From contig OY783203.1 of NCBI GenBank assembly GCA_963678705.1, positions 1,054,001 through 1,118,000 of the forward strand: a DNA stretch of 64,000 bases. Direction: 5' to 3'. The first letter of the stretch is position 1, and every line of letters starts with the position of its first letter. The position numbers and the translations under genes are program-made. Positions 27,909 to 41,702 of this stretch are shown in pieces. Below the pieces are notes generated by a model. It ran no database searches. It was not told the origin of the DNA and saw nothing but the letters and a program-made list of their open reading frames with translations. The DNA is from Panorpa germanica (lineage: Eukaryota; Arthropoda; Insecta; Mecoptera; Panorpidae).

Positions 27909-28691
27909 TTTACACAATTAAGACTAAGCTCTTTAACAATTACATAAAAATAAATAAAATATTTAATGTTTACTTTATTCTATTAAATAAATAACAATGA
28001 AATAGATTACTATTCAGTAAAAATTAATACAAATGAACAAACCAGCTGTCAACTTTGCATGTCAGTCGTGAACGTCCGTAAAACCGACAGACTGGTTTGT
28101 AAAAATACAACTGTTACCCACCGAAATATAAGTGGCGCTTCAGTTCATTTAGGCCATTTAATTGAAATTTAAAATTTAAAATAGTCGTGCGTGACTGATA
28201 TTGTTTACCATGTTTACAAACAATGTTATCAACGCTTGACCACAGTTTACTGGCATCTTTTTTAGTTTAAGTTTCTGAGTTTCTAAGCTATATTAACGTA
28301 GGGAACGTAAGTCATTCGAGGAAACTTTACCTTGCAATATTTATACATTTAAATTTTCTTGACTGACTTCCGTTTCATACGTTGATATAGCATAACGCAC
28401 TACTCCTATGTCCTCCTTTTTCTTTCAACGTGTTCGCCATTTTTATTTAAAGTATCTTTATTCATTGAGGTAGATATTTTTCGAAGTATTAATATTAATA
28501 TTAAGTTTTGACATATTATAGAGATCAATCATAAGCATACTTTGATTAAGTTAGAAAATTCGATCTGTTCGAATATTTTGCTGCTCTACGTAAAGGTTAG
28601 TTGGATTTATAGGTTATATATATGTAAGATAAATTAATTCCTAATATTTATAATTTATAATTTTTTCACAGATAGTTATTTCTTATCCACA
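27909..28691. promoter_or_regulatory. Shared 5' region of DCTN6 and microprotein gene 1
   Basis: About 780 bases separate two divergent start codons. On the plus side a 5' untranslated exon appears to end at 28595 (AAAG followed by GTTAGT), and an acceptor lies at 28671. This leaves roughly 600 bases that could act as a bidirectional promoter. No specific motif is claimed. Confidence 0.4.
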
Positions 28692-29615
28692 ATGGAAGCA
28701 CATTTTCAACATGAGGACAACGCCAGCGAAGTATCTCTCTGCATTTGTTTTCGCGAAAAATGCAACGTAATTTGTAAGAAATGCGGATATATGTTTTACG
28801 GCCGTATGCGCGTGCGGTGTCCAGAACATGTTCGGGTAATTTAAAATTTCATTTCAATTTCTGGTGTCACGCGGTAAGGAATCTATCCTACTGAACGTTG
28901 GTTGTCAATGGGCTTGTGTCCTATGTCTTAATTTCTATAAGAGTGTACTATATATTGATAAAGTGGGTTACTAGAACCTCAAATGTTCAATTATTTTTTA
29001 ATAACTCCTTATATGTTAAGAGATATTAACAATTAAAAAAATCATTTTGTCTCTTTAATTATTAAAGTGATTCAACGTTGAACACATTTCAAATGCATGT
29101 AACATCACAACCGCAGCCAACCTTACAGCTCATAAATCTCTGCTTTTTGTATTTATATATCAAAATATCAAATATTATTTACAGCTATTTCAAGGAACAA
29201 TAAAATTTCAATATTATGTTTGCTGTAACAGAGTTAAATAAAATAAAAACTTATTATTCTTTGACTTGACTTGATTATTTCGACTACCAAGAGCTACAAA
29301 ACATTACCACAGCACTGACCTACTCAACAAATAACTGACGTTAAAATGCATTTCACGTCATACAAATATGGTCGACCATTTCTAGCGCTAAAACTACAAT
29401 TCAAATTTATAATTGCTATATCTCCGTCAACATTTAGATATTTAATAATTTATTAAACATTATTTTAACATAGTTATATATATATATATTTTGTTGTTAT
29501 ATTTATATAACAAGTTATATTAACATTTATTAACTTCAATTTCAATCAACAATTGAAAAATCAACCACTAAAATTAGATACCACTCGATATACCTGTAAA
29601 TAATACTTGACATAG

Positions 29616-29676
<61 letters not shown>

Positions 29677-30321
29677 CTTTTAAATATATATATAACTTGC
29701 ATTTTACTAATGCAAGTACATTTACCATATAAATAAAATCTATGAAAAATAAATAAATCTGTCTATTACAAATATAATACATTTAACAATTTTGTTATTT
29801 TGCAAATATATTATCGAGGACAATAAAACTTATGACCGGATGTGGATATTTATGAAGTATTCTTAAAGATTTGTACAGAGTCGTAAAATCTGGGTGCACA
29901 TTTTAGGACAAGCGTCGGTAAATATAGACTAGGATTTTTTATGGTCAAATTATACTACGTCTATGCCTATGTCTATGAATGTGCCACTAATACTGTTTAG
30001 TGTAATACCTAATAATTTATACAATAAAAAAATCGAAACCTCGTCTCGCCACTGTAAAACGACAGATGGTTAGATGAATGCATGGATAGTTTGTTTGATA
30101 TTATATACATATAAGGAAATAAAAAGATTTTATTATTAATTATAAGTAATATTTAAGAAAATGTATTTTCTTAAAATATTTTTAATGTTTTCAACAGTCT
30201 ATTTAATTGTTAAGCTAATATTTAAAAATGATTTTAGATATGGTTTCTCCCGGACATGAACAAATGCCCTAAATGTAAAGCCATAATGTACCACATGAGG
30301 GAACTCAGAGAAAACCAATAG
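28692..30321 (+). CDS. Cysteine-rich putative zinc-binding microprotein 1
   Basis: Two coding exons, 28692-28835 and 30238-30321, join in phase 0 and give 75 residues. The protein has eight regularly spaced cysteines: C17-x-C19, C24, C28, C31, C43, C58 and C61, plus H46. Key strings are CICFREKC, CKKCG, CPEH and NKCPKC. The paired CxxC knuckles suggest two zinc sites, so a small zinc-ribbon or treble-clef-like fold is inferred. I do not recognise a named family. A 76-base intron (28596-28671) interrupts the 5' untranslated region, and its acceptor TTTTTTCACAG is strong. The paralogue at 32944-34471 has the same motif layout and an intron at the same codon, which shows both are real genes. An AATAAA lies near 30470. 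Confidence 0.82.
29617..29673. repeat. (AT)n microsatellite
   Basis: A long AT dinucleotide run within the intron of microprotein gene 1. A 73-codon minus ORF over it is an artefact of the repeat. Confidence 0.95.
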
Positions 30322-32943
30322 ACCAAGATTATTTAGGAAAATCGGAGTACCATAAGTGCCAACATCTGTTCAGACGTATACTTGTATTATACTACGGAAG
30401 ATTTTTCTTTGTAATTTTGCGCACTGTTTCAAAAATTTTGAAATTAAAAATATAAAAATGTAAAAAAAATAAATAAAATTTATCGTATCTTACGTTATTA
30501 CATGTTTTATTATTTGAAACGTAATTTAACGTCATTTTGCAAAAATGGGGTTGTACCAATAGTTTAGTTGTGGCCATCGCCGAGTAGACGTTAAGAAATA
30601 TACATATAAATTTAGGATACAATCGAAGAAATTTAATGCGTTTGAACATAATGCCGCAGGACATATCTTGCTGTATTACTTTGATCTTTTATTCTTGCTT
30701 GCAATCCGCAATATTTCAGGCATATTTGCAACAAGCGAATCTAGAATAGACTTAAACGCTGTTGGAAAAACCTCTGCTTCAATCTATGAAAAGAGAAAGC
30801 TTATTTATGTAAGATCATAGCTATTAGCACTATTTATTTTCAATAGGATAAAATTAGTAAAAGGATCTTAAAATGGAGATACATATTCCTCAATAAAAAT
30901 AAATATTTAAATATATCAATGTATATCAAGATGAATTTTTGTCTGAATTAGTTATGAAAATGCACTGTATATATGGGGGGAGAGGGTTTAGGCGGTACTC
31001 AGTGACAAATTAGCCATATAAAACAAGTAGCAAATGCTACAGGCCCCGTGCCTGGAACAGAAAATGTTCACATTGTAAAATTTTTGTTTTTAAATTTTTT
31101 CTTCAGATGGGTCAATCATTCTGGGTTTCACAATCACATCCGGTTTTTTACTTACTTTTAAAACTTATTATTACCATATGACATTTGCGTTATTTCAATA
31201 AAAACTTTAAACTAAAATATACCTATGTACATTGTGAAAATACAATGCGGTTCTGAGAAATTTTATGAGTATAAACTGCAATTGTATAAGTTGTAAAATG
31301 AATGCTCAAGCACTCGCTGTAGTAAGACAGATACGACTACAAATATAATGAAAATACATGAATCTTATTACTAGAGAGTCTGCGCTGGATATTATTTAAT
31401 ATTTGCTATAGCCTACAGGTCCCGTGCTAGTTTAATTCGGCACTGCAATAGCTATTAATTTTTAGATTAGCGGTTGACCAAATTATAATTTTTTAAAACG
31501 AACAAATATTATATTTATTGGTTTTACGCCTACAATTTGCTTGACCCAACCATTCAGTTTTTAATATATTTTTGAAAACTAATAAAACTTTATTGCCGAC
31601 GTAGTTTTATTCTTAAAATCTAGGAAATAATATATTTTAAAACCGAAACTAATAAATTACGCTTCATATATTTTCTAATTAGCGGATTCAAGCGTTTAAT
31701 TTTAAACAGTTGCGGCACATAAAAATGCAATAGTTATGACCTATAAGAAAATCTTAATATTCTATTTGCTTTGTTTGTTTAATTATGTAATTGATTTTTT
31801 TTAAATTAACGTCGGGCTATTTCCGATGTGAACCCGAAGTGACAACAGTCTGGCGTCACGTATAAATCGTCCGGCCGCTGTGATATACACAACGGTCTAT
31901 ATAACTGATTTCAAGTATGAATAATTAATCAAAATATCTATAAAATTATGAATTAATCAACCCCATTCAAATGAATCTATCGTTCGTATGTTTTCGTAGA
32001 ATTCGTCTTTTGTCTCACTCGCACTAATTGGTTTATGGTGCGACGTATCATTCAATAAGAAAGAACGATATGAACAAACGTATTTGCACACTGTAAAAAA
32101 ACTGCTTTAAGTAATATTCAACATTTGATGAACAAAATATTACCTTCACGCTATAGATTGAATCGTGTGTAGAAGGATAATCAAATTAATTTTAATTACC
32201 TACTAGACCGTAAAAAATATAATGCTAGTCCGGAAATCGAACTCGAAGATGCAGCAGTGTGGCATAAAGCATACCCCCACAAACCACACAATATTTAGTG
32301 GTTTGTGCATACCCCCTAGGTCACTGTGTTGACAACAGTTATCAATATAATAGAAATGAGATTCGGATATATTCTGCAATAAAAATGCTGAAGTGTATGA
32401 GGATGCGCATGGGCTTCATTAGTAGCAACTCAGGACCAGGACACGAACAGCTTTCGTTTATATCGTTTCAGCTGTGGTGTTGCCCGAGTTGTCTGCATGC
32501 ACACACACTAAGGTTTTCTTTGGTAACAGCCGACACCGTTGGAATTGCATTATTCGAATCCTGTGAATAGACCAGAAGTCCTTAAATATTGCAAAAAGAA
32601 CATGTACGTATTTATTTACTTCTTATATTTTTTAAAATCATATTAGAACTATCCTAACTATTTAGAACAAATCACTCTTTTAAAAGTCTTTATATTTTAA
32701 ATACTAAAATCTGTGTATATAACTTATTGTGTTATAAAACAAAACATAAACAAAACAAATGATAGTCGTATTATTAGTTGTTTCAGTTAGTGCGTAGTTG
32801 TATATTCGAACAAATAATATTTTAATACGGTGTGTTATATTTGGGTTTATTTTCTGGAAGTTACTGCAGATATATCAAGTGAGATTTGTGACTTTTTATT
32901 AGTGGTAATCGTCTTGTTACTGACAAATAATTTGTTTAACAGA
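30322..32943. other. Spacer between the two microprotein genes
   Basis: AT-rich sequence with no coding exon found, and no third copy of the cysteine motif. It holds a repeat at 31794-31834 shared with 7110-7158, and a minus-strand SINE-like box B near 32231-32250. The last part (about 32790-32878) probably carries the 5' untranslated exon of microprotein gene 2, with donor CAA/GTGAGA at 32879. Confidence 0.5.
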
Positions 32944-34471
32944 ATGGATAGCCGTAGCTTCATGAAAATCAAACCTGTGGAACAGATAAAGAAGCCCGAA
33001 GGCCCCACAGAGCCCAAGTGCATTTGTTTCCGTCCGAAATGCCCCATCATGTGCCGTAATTGCGGAACCCTATCTCACGGACGACTGCGCCTGAGTTGCC
33101 CCATGCATTCAAAGGTATTTGTTTGTTTATGTTTCTTTATTTTGTGACCTTGGAACTTAGATATATCAACCTTTGAGTTTAGGTATTGAACATATTTTTA
33201 AATGTAAATAAAAAAAATATTTTTGTTTTTGTTAGTAAATTATTTCTGCAATCATTTTAATATTTGTATTAGTTTGGGTTTTGCATTTTTAATGATAATG
33301 TGTAAACATTACTTCAAACAGATGTGTACAGCCAATCAGAATTCGTTTAAAGCCACGTGATTAAATATAATTTGTTTTACATTAATTATTATTGTTTTAT
33401 GTTCAATAATCTTCCAATTCTAAGGTAAATTTGTTCCCCATTCGCTGTCTTATTTTGATTCTCCTAATCAGATCTATTTCTGTTTACGTAGATTTAAAAT
33501 GATCTTAATTACATTCATATTACATTAAATTCTTTCCTGAAATAAAAGTAGTTATTTTTATATTATAGCCAACTTTTTATAATAATTTTATGTCAAAATA
33601 TTTAGTACAGATCTCTTTCTTAAACTAGATAAAATGGGGTCTTATTATTTTTATCTTATTAATAAGGTATATTCTCCATAACAAACACTCGCATCGTGAT
33701 TATATGTTGACCATATAGTTGTTACATGCTGCAATTTTCTTTTCTTATTTCTGTAATATTGATATCACATTTTAGCCACTTTCGTTCTTTTTTAAATTTA
33801 TTTTTTAAGATATAATAATATTTACAAAAATCATTTATCCTAGTTTCTTATACATACAACTTTTTTCCATAGTTTTTGACATATTGCTTATCGTAATATG
33901 TAAACATAAACTAATATAAAAAATATATTTTCAAAAAATAATTAGTCATTAGAACTAAACAGAAGATACGGTATATATCTTCGAAATTATAATGTTAAAA
34001 TGCAGAGTAGAATCTCTCTCAAGCAATACACGGCATCTCGACAGTCAATGTCACAACAAAACTACATTGTCAACCAGTTTGGGACTCGCGTTGCAAACTG
34101 GTCGACGCGTGTGCGGACGGGCTTATGGCGCTGTGCGACCTAACCATAAGCATATGTTACTAGTAATTGTGTACGCAGAAAACTGGTAGTAAGGGCTACT
34201 GAAAGTAAAGCCCAAATTACTTGTGTACGCACTTTTCCATGACTGCAATTTGCCGAAGTACCATTTTGCATGTTTTTCTTGTAGGCAGTTTGGTTGTTGG
34301 CAATTTTCTGGGTATCAATTTGGGGAAATACCTAAGCTAGTTTTCAATAAATTTATATGTAAATATGAATATATTTAATATAAAATATTCTTTCAGGTGA
34401 TGTTTCTGATGGATGTCAACAAGTGCCCCAAGTGCTTCGTGTCCTGCTCCAACATGTCGGAACTGCGATAA
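32944..34471 (+). CDS. Cysteine-rich putative zinc-binding microprotein 2
   Basis: Exons 32944-33114 and 34397-34471 join in phase 0 and give 81 residues. The layout matches the upstream paralogue: CICFRPKC, CRNCG, GRLRLSCPMH, then FLMDVNKCPKC and a final MSELR (cysteines 26, 28, 33, 37, 40, 52, 67, 70). The N-terminal extension is lysine- and proline-rich and differs from gene 1. The start at 32944 is chosen because an acceptor (TTTAACAG) lies directly before it. The open frame reaching back to 32830 runs through a likely 64-base intron of the 5' untranslated region. The role is unknown; the pattern implies zinc binding. The two genes look like an old tandem duplication: the core is conserved but the ends are not. 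Confidence 0.82.
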
Positions 34472-35293
34472 ATGCAATCCGAAAAATGGAGACGTTCAAA
34501 GGAGACATTCTTATTCTATAAGAGAAAAATATATTCCACATATCTATCTATCAAATAAGACATGAATTATTTTAATTTAATCATTGTGGGGTATATAAAA
34601 GTATGGACTGTACTTTTCAAGTTTTATTTAAAATTAATTATGTTACTTTAAAAGTTGTTTAAAATAGTTATTGTTAAAGTTAAGTTTTCCTGTTAAATTT
34701 AATTTAGTGAGGAATATAGTAATGAAATTTAATTCTGTGTTTATTTTAGTCATAAATTATGAAATTTTATATGAATAAAAAATTAGAAAACTAAAACTTA
34801 TTGTTAAGTTATTAACATTTAGTATTAACAATTAAAAAGAAAGCCACAGTCTCTCGCTGAAATAAAAATTCAAAATTTCTATATTCTATTTCTAATTTCT
34901 ATATATTATAAACCTTAAATTCAGAACTTTAGTTTTAATAAGTTTAGTAAAAATAAAAAAAAATTCCATTAAAAAAAGTAAAAGCACCCACTACGATTAG
35001 TGATATTCCTTTTTATAAAGTGGATTAAGAGACTATTTCAAGAAATGAATAGCAGTATAGTTTAAACAAAACAAACCTTGTTTCCTGGTATGTTATCAAA
35101 GTAAGTCAGTAAGTAAGGAAACAAGTGAGTCCCGGAGCAGTAATTTTCTGGAAGCCACGCACAAGATCTCGTCCGTGTAATTTGAGGTAAATAAATTAGG
35201 ACCTAATATTATATGATCATATATTACATTTTAATATATTTTTACATCTTTAATAGTGATAATATTATTCTGCAGCATATAAGAGGCCTAGAA
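34472..35293. other. Spacer and 5' region of the SMYD-like gene
   Basis: AT-rich to about 35030. A less AT-rich stretch at about 35090-35186 ends in GAG/GTAAAT and looks like a 5' untranslated exon. Its partner acceptor ATTCTGCAG ends at 35275, shortly before the start codon. Confidence 0.45.
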
Positions 35294-37100
35294 ATGTATC
35301 AAGCGGGCACGTCGTCTGAAATGGTGAAGCCTCACATTGACACAATTAAGAACATGGCAGCCAGGCTGTTGCCAATTATTCCAGAGGGATTTGGTGACGT
35401 GAGTTGCACTGATATCCACAAAATAACCTATACGCTTAATTTGTTAAAGGAACGTCGAATGATTTCCAACATCATAGTAAAAAATGACAAAAATGATACA
35501 ACATCCACCATGTACCGGACTCAAGGTAACGACATGTTCAAATGCAAGAACTACTACGGGGCCCTAGTGCTCTACAACAAGAGCTTAGCCTTTGCTGTCA
35601 CTGATTCGGAAACTCTAGGCCTAGGCTTCGGTAATCGGTCAGCTGCACTATACGAATTAAAAAAGTACGCAGAATGCGTTGATCAAATCCAGAAAGCCGA
35701 GGAGTGTAAATACCCAGCTGATCGTTTGGTGAAATTGAAAGTCAGGGAAGATAAATGCCTAAAGTTAATGAAAATACGACATAATCTTAAAGCAGGCCCC
35801 CATGGAAAACACATGTTGGAACATTATGCTGCCATGCAAGGCATTTCGAGAGCTGTCCGTATCGTTCACGACAACGCTGGCCACAGACTGGTATCAGAGA
35901 ACGCTATACGAGCAGGCGAAGTTCTTGCAGTGGAGAAGCCTTATTGCATGCTTCTTGATGATGATAAGCGCTACACTCACTGCACTTTCTGTCTCCAGAA
36001 TCCAGCCACGCTAATTCCCTGCAAACATTGCCCCAACGTAATGTTTTGCAATGCTAGATGCAGTCAACAAGCATGGGAGACGTTCCACAAAATGGAATGC
36101 CCTTTGTTCGCAACATTTATGGCTTTGGATTTCGGTGATATGTTTAAGGCTGTTCGTGTTGCTGCTGTTGCCATCAGCACTTGTACCGCTAATGAACTCA
36201 GGACAGTGTTGAGCCGCGGAGATGCCAATGCCAGCCTCTTCACAGGATCGTTGCAGTCTGAACAAGGAAAGTATACCTACAACAGCGCTGACTACGCTGC
36301 TGTTCATATGCTACTCACCCAAAAGGGCAGAGCTGCTGTTCATGGTGGATTAGAAATCTTAGTGGCAGCGGCAGTTACTTTGCATTTGATAACGAAGGAT
36401 TCAGAATTTGCAGAATCTACGGCTAACAATGATATATTTGCACTGTGTGCAAATGTTATTCTGCAAAACATAATGAACGCAGGATCCATCATGCACTCTG
36501 TCAGCTACATGGAACACATCAGGAAGATTCCAGAATTCAAACTAGCGGGTCTAGGTGTTCTTCCTTTCCACAGTTTGTATAGTCACAGCTGTGTTCCCAA
36601 TATTGGTCAGGTTTACCGCTACATAGGCGGAGAACTTTCATGCGTCTCTGTGGCTGTGGCTCCGATAAAGAAAGACGATCTCCTGACCATTGCCAACAAG
36701 TAAGACTTCCTTCACTTTATCCTGCTATTAATAACCTTGTGAGACGTTATTACAGATTCATTTTTCTTGCAGCTATCATCATTGTATTTATCCAAGATTT
36801 GTTCGCCAAGAAGCATTGTTCCAGAGATTTGGCTTCCGGTGTCACTGCGATGCTTGCAGAAATGATTTTCCTTTGGAGAGAGACTTGCCAGTGATTCCCA
36901 CCATACCGCAGAGTCTTGTGGACATTGAGAAGTTGAGTTTAGTCGAAGCTCTGGATGAGATGCCTGAGTACATCTATGATTTAAACATTTTGGCTGAGGA
37001 TTATCCAGATCCAAACAAGCAGGTTTTTCAACTACAGAATTTTATGCTTATATGCCTTTGTATTCAGGGCTACCAGGAAATCCTGTTTAATACTCCATAG
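35294..37100 (+). CDS. SMYD4-like SET and MYND domain protein
   Basis: Exons 35294-36699 and 36773-37100 join in phase 2 and give 577 residues. The order is a TPR-like region (about 72-140, from MYRTQGNDMF), a MYND zinc finger (230-270, with CTFC, CKHC, CNARC and HKMEC), and a split SET domain with SHSCVPN at 430-436. An NNY motif at the exon junction and a post-SET CHCDAC cluster (492-497) follow. A short helical C-terminus ends the protein. SMYD proteins are protein-lysine methyltransferases or catalytically weak relatives, and insects have many SMYD4-like copies. The usual NHSC is SHSC here, which occurs in family members but may affect activity. The ATG at 35294 follows an acceptor at 35275, so the longer in-frame N-terminus from 35213 would be intronic. 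The intron is only 73 bases. The C-terminal TPR half of vertebrate SMYD4 is much reduced. Confidence 0.92.
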
Positions 37101-38799
37101 ATGCAGAGCAACCAAATATTATTTACATTGCTGGGTTAACTGTGCCCTTAACAGTTTGGGCACAGTTAACAATTTGGCTTTGTCATTAAATACTTACAGC
37201 TTTTATAGTGACCTATAAAACGTTCCATTTTTAACTTCAATTAACTTAAATACGTAAAAATATGATATTTATTAAGTTCTACTTAAATATCCTTTTATAT
37301 TGAATTATGGTGTGCCTAATGAGTTAGTTTAAATTGTTAGTACTCCAAATTTAAACTAACTCCAAAATAAATTTAAGAATAAATATGTTATTTAACGTTT
37401 TAAGAAAATATAATATTCTCAATACTACATTATAATTCTATTATTTTCTTTACAATTTAATATTTACTTTGTTTGTGGTTTATAATCTCATTTCATACCT
37501 TTGACGATATATTATAAAAAGGCGCTTTAAAATGTTTGGCAATAATCATGAATGACATCACAACTTTATACCAGATCAAATTAGACAAGAATTAAACTTA
37601 GAAAGGTGGCCCGTTGTACTTTAGACTCATCCCAGTATTGAATTAGATAGAAAATACACTTTAACATATAATTTCAAATTCAACTCAAATTTTTATTTTT
37701 TTTGAAATGTCTCACTAATGAACTACACTGATCGATGATAAATATAAGAAAAAAAACCACTTCACAAAGTTTTCAAATTACCATAAGGTTCAGCTTCAGT
37801 TCTTATATTACCGCAGTTTATAATTAATAATACTTAATGCAGTGGTACCGATTATCTTGTTTATAATTAATCTGAACACAACATGACGATAAGCAGCAAC
37901 TTTAAAGTAAATAAAACTTCAGTTAATATTGCGTAATGTGTATTTAATTACGAGGTAGTTAGTTGTTTGAATTAATTATTGTATTACTGAAGGTTTTGTT
38001 ATCTGGAGTATTTATTTCTATTGTTATTTAACGCAGTTGCCCGCTTTGCATTATCATTACAGATGTATGATGTGCAAGTGCTACTCATACACATTGCATA
38101 ATTTACCATATTGTATGTTATAAACAGTCATCATACAAATTATCAAATAGCAGTCTTAAAATCGCAGACTATCTTCAAGTATTCAGTAGTGCACATAACC
38201 TTAAAATGTCATTTTATGTTTCGCAACATTTTTAAACTATTAGAGTTGTAGAGATGGATTTTATTACTAAAGTAAACATCCACATCCATATTTCTTGTAG
38301 TTAGTAGGACAAATAACTTCGAAAACAAATCAATATCTATTTTGAGAGATTTCATTGAAACGGAAATGGTACGAAGTAAAATTTTGAGTGATGTATTACA
38401 CTCTACTCAAAAAGTGGGTTTGGCAAATAATCGGATGCAGTGTGAGGTCGGTTTTAACCACACGATCCTGATGGCTTTACTATCCCCTATGTAGGATTTT
38501 TTCCGCTGACGCTATTTGGCACACGTGCGATAATTATCGCCAAAATTAGTAGATAAACACACTTATTATTTATGATGCTTATTATCTATGACTATATCTG
38601 CGTTTAATAAATTAAGCAAAAATAGCACTCAGTGTGAAATATAGGTCCAAGTTTAACTTCCGAGTATCACAGCAATGAGCTCACTTTTTGTTGAGTGACG
38701 TAGCAACAGGCTTGTAAGCATTGAGCATGTGGAGCATTTACAATTCGCCTAGTTACTTAAAAATATGTATTTCATATATCAATTTCAACAATGTACTAT

Positions 38800-39010
38800 G
38801 TATTTATATTTTTTTCATTCAATTTATTCAACGTCCGTTTATTTCCAATGCCGAGTCTTATTTTACAGGACCTTCTACTATGTTGGCAGTATTTATGTTG
38901 TCGTAGTTTTATGTATGTGAACCACAGCGCTGTCTAATAAGTTAATATGCATAAATGATAACAACCAAACTCAGAAAATACAATGCTGGTCCGAAGAACT
39001 TACCTGAAAA
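38800..39010 (-). mobile_element. SINE copy, minus strand
   Basis: Read on the minus strand it runs TTCGGACCAGCATTGTATTT, then TCTGAGTTTGG, GTTCACATACAT and AATAAACGGACG. The same blocks in the same order occur at 48361-48590 on the minus strand. The box B is damaged by a small deletion, so this copy is probably inactive. Confidence 0.6.
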
Positions 39011-40020
39011 CTAACAGTCATAAATATCATAGATTCTATTTATTATATGTAATTTACATTAACTATATTTTTATATAAATTAATATTTCACTTTTTGTCT
39101 TGGAACGCCTCTGATTTTATGGATAATGATAACAATCTTTTAAATTTGTTATTTAAATATTAAGATAATTTTATCTTTGCTATATTTAGTTTTAAATGTA
39201 ATCTCGCTCAGAAATTTTCAACTAGTTTTAAAAACAATTAAATTTGATTGTGAAAAGTGACAGTACAGGTTCGCCTGAGTTAAACGCCGATGTAAGTTTC
39301 ATCTTCATGAATTAATAGATTTAGAATTAGTAAAAATAGACCTTGTTTCATTCATAATATAATTATCATTCTTTAGATACCTAAACAATAAACGATAAAC
39401 GAGTTTAGGTACTTTTTCTTGTATTTTTTTGTGATTGTTCTAAGAAGCATAAATAATTATTAATTGTTAAATAAAATCTTATTTATCAGTAATAATTAAT
39501 ACTGTTAATTACTTGCTAAATATAATTATTTAAGAATATACAATGCAATATGTAATAATTATGTAAAAAAAAACGTTAAAATTGAACCGCATGTACAAAT
39601 GTTACAAAAATATTGCATAATATATTAGTATATTTAGAGACACACAATTTTATGGTTATTTTGTATAATATTTCCGTTTTCACTGCCTTCTATACTGAGG
39701 ATACTGAGGACTCGGTTGCAGTCAAACTCTTAGCCCGTCTGCACGGTTGGGTCGGAATTTTAATTTAAGTTCGAAAACCCTTTGGAAATAATTATTTAAT
39801 TAGGTTATATTTCTTTATTAAACTTATCAAATACCGTGCACGCTCTGCTGGCTTTAAAGCAGCACTGATAATTATATTTACTTGGTATTTTTCGTTCAAG
39901 ATCGACTTACATTGAGCGTGAAGTATAGCACACCGAAAGAAAGTGCCAAACTGCCACCCAACGTGTAATAATTATAGACACAATAATTTGGTCTTGTCAC
40001 AAGTACCACACAGCAGTGTT

Positions 40021-40069
40021 CCAGGCCCAGGCCCCAGGCCCCAGGCCCCAGGCTCCAGGCTCCAGGCCT
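40021..40069. repeat. CCCCAGG minisatellite
   Basis: Six or seven copies of an approximately 8-base unit (CCAGGCCC, later CCAGGCTC), strikingly GC-rich for this AT-rich window. Confidence 0.9.
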
Positions 40070-41702
40070 AGTTAATCTCAGGCATAGGTTGATTATTCAA
40101 TAGTCCTAGTTATTCGCCAGTGTTGCACACATGGAGATTGTCTTTTGTGACACAGCAAAATTCCGGTCAATGGCTGCGGCAGCGGTAGCTAATGATCTAA
40201 CAAATGAAATTTACGCTTGAACTATTTTATATACAATACAATAAACTTATAGTTATAAAAAGTAATAGATTTAAGTAATAAGTTTCATAACTTTGTTAAT
40301 AAACACATTTGCATATTTTGCTAGTTCATTTATGTGCGCATATCACCATCAGGTAACAATTTTTATTATTCGGCGGCCGCACTTTCAGAATGATACTTTA
40401 GCTAAAACTGTCTTAGTAATACATAACTACTCTTGTGTTTCATTGTTTATCAATAAGATCGTGCGCTCTTCTCGTCCACTGCATCATCATTACTAACCTA
40501 ACCTTACAAAAAACATTAAGCTACGCCCTTTCGAATGCGTACAACTCCATTCTCCAATGATTAATGGCCGCTGTGTGGCGTGCGTTTCAAATAAGGAAGT
40601 TGCCGCATCACACATATCGAACAATTTCAACATTGTTTTAAAATATTAAATAAAAAAATTAAATTAAAGAAACTACATTCTTTGGAAAATTTACACCAAA
40701 ACTAAATTATAAAAAAAATATTTTACTTACATAAAGATCTTAAGCCACAGCCGATTCCAAGACGTATGTAATTTAATAGATTTTTAATTGACACAAAAGT
40801 GTAGCAATTACTGGAATTGTTTTTTGTGATGAAATCAAATTGTATCATAAAATCAAATCTAACACCATAGAAGGAACTAGATACAATTGAGTTTAATTCG
40901 CTAAGACAATTGTGACTAGAAACAATTGATTTTTGGCGAGAGAACTGTCCAATAACTTGTCCCTTTTTGTTAAATAACATCTAATTTAGGACGTGTTTTA
41001 TTCTTAATATTACATATTATTGTCTTTCTTAGGTGTATGCATTGTACCTAAGCTTATTAAGTTCATATCACATAGACAAACTTCTTGGACAAATAATTTC
41101 CTTTATGCACAAGGTCGTTATTACGTGTTTTTACGATAGTATAGATAGTTTACAGGTTTCGTAGCACATGGTAATTGTAATATTCATATGAAGTTAATGT
41201 GACAAAAGCTTACTGCTTGCGTTGTCCTCATCGTAACTATCGACGTATCGACGTATTGATACGATACGAATAAGGAGAGATTTGCTTGATTTGTTATTTG
41301 TTAAACCTCAGTTAGTACTGATCCTTCAAATTGATTACAGGTTAGTGTTTGTGCATATATTATAAACTGTTATTATTTTTTAAATAATTAGTTCCAATAT
41401 TTTTCACTCATTGACGCCTTTATTTTTAAATACAAAAATTCTTTAGTTTATTTAATAAAAGAAAAATAAATAAATAAACAAAAAGAATTTCTTGAAATTC
41501 TACGTAAATAAAACATATTTTTGTTTTGTTATCAGATTATTATTATAACAATTAAGTCATAATTATAACTTGAGGTTTAAAATTAAGTGTATGTTTTGAT
41601 CAATATTAAACAATTTAAAGCAAATATCGGTTTTGTTTGATATATTCAATAACAGTGACAGTTTGAACGAAAGGAACATTTGAATAACAAAAGATGTAAA
41701 TT

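Noticed and set aside
29561-29782. 73-codon ORF with tyrosine-isoleucine repeats
   Set aside because: It is the translation of an (AT)n microsatellite in an intron.
32830-32943. Longer N-terminus for microprotein 2 starting at 32830
   Set aside because: The extension crosses a probable 5' untranslated intron with donor GTGAGA at 32879 and acceptor AG at 32942. It also has no counterpart in the paralogue.
37021-37068. 48-base intron (CAG/GTTTTT to TATTCAG) near the end of the SMYD-like gene
   Set aside because: It is shorter than usual insect introns, and the in-frame reading through it (VFQLQNFMLICLCIQG) looks like the helical C-terminus of the family.
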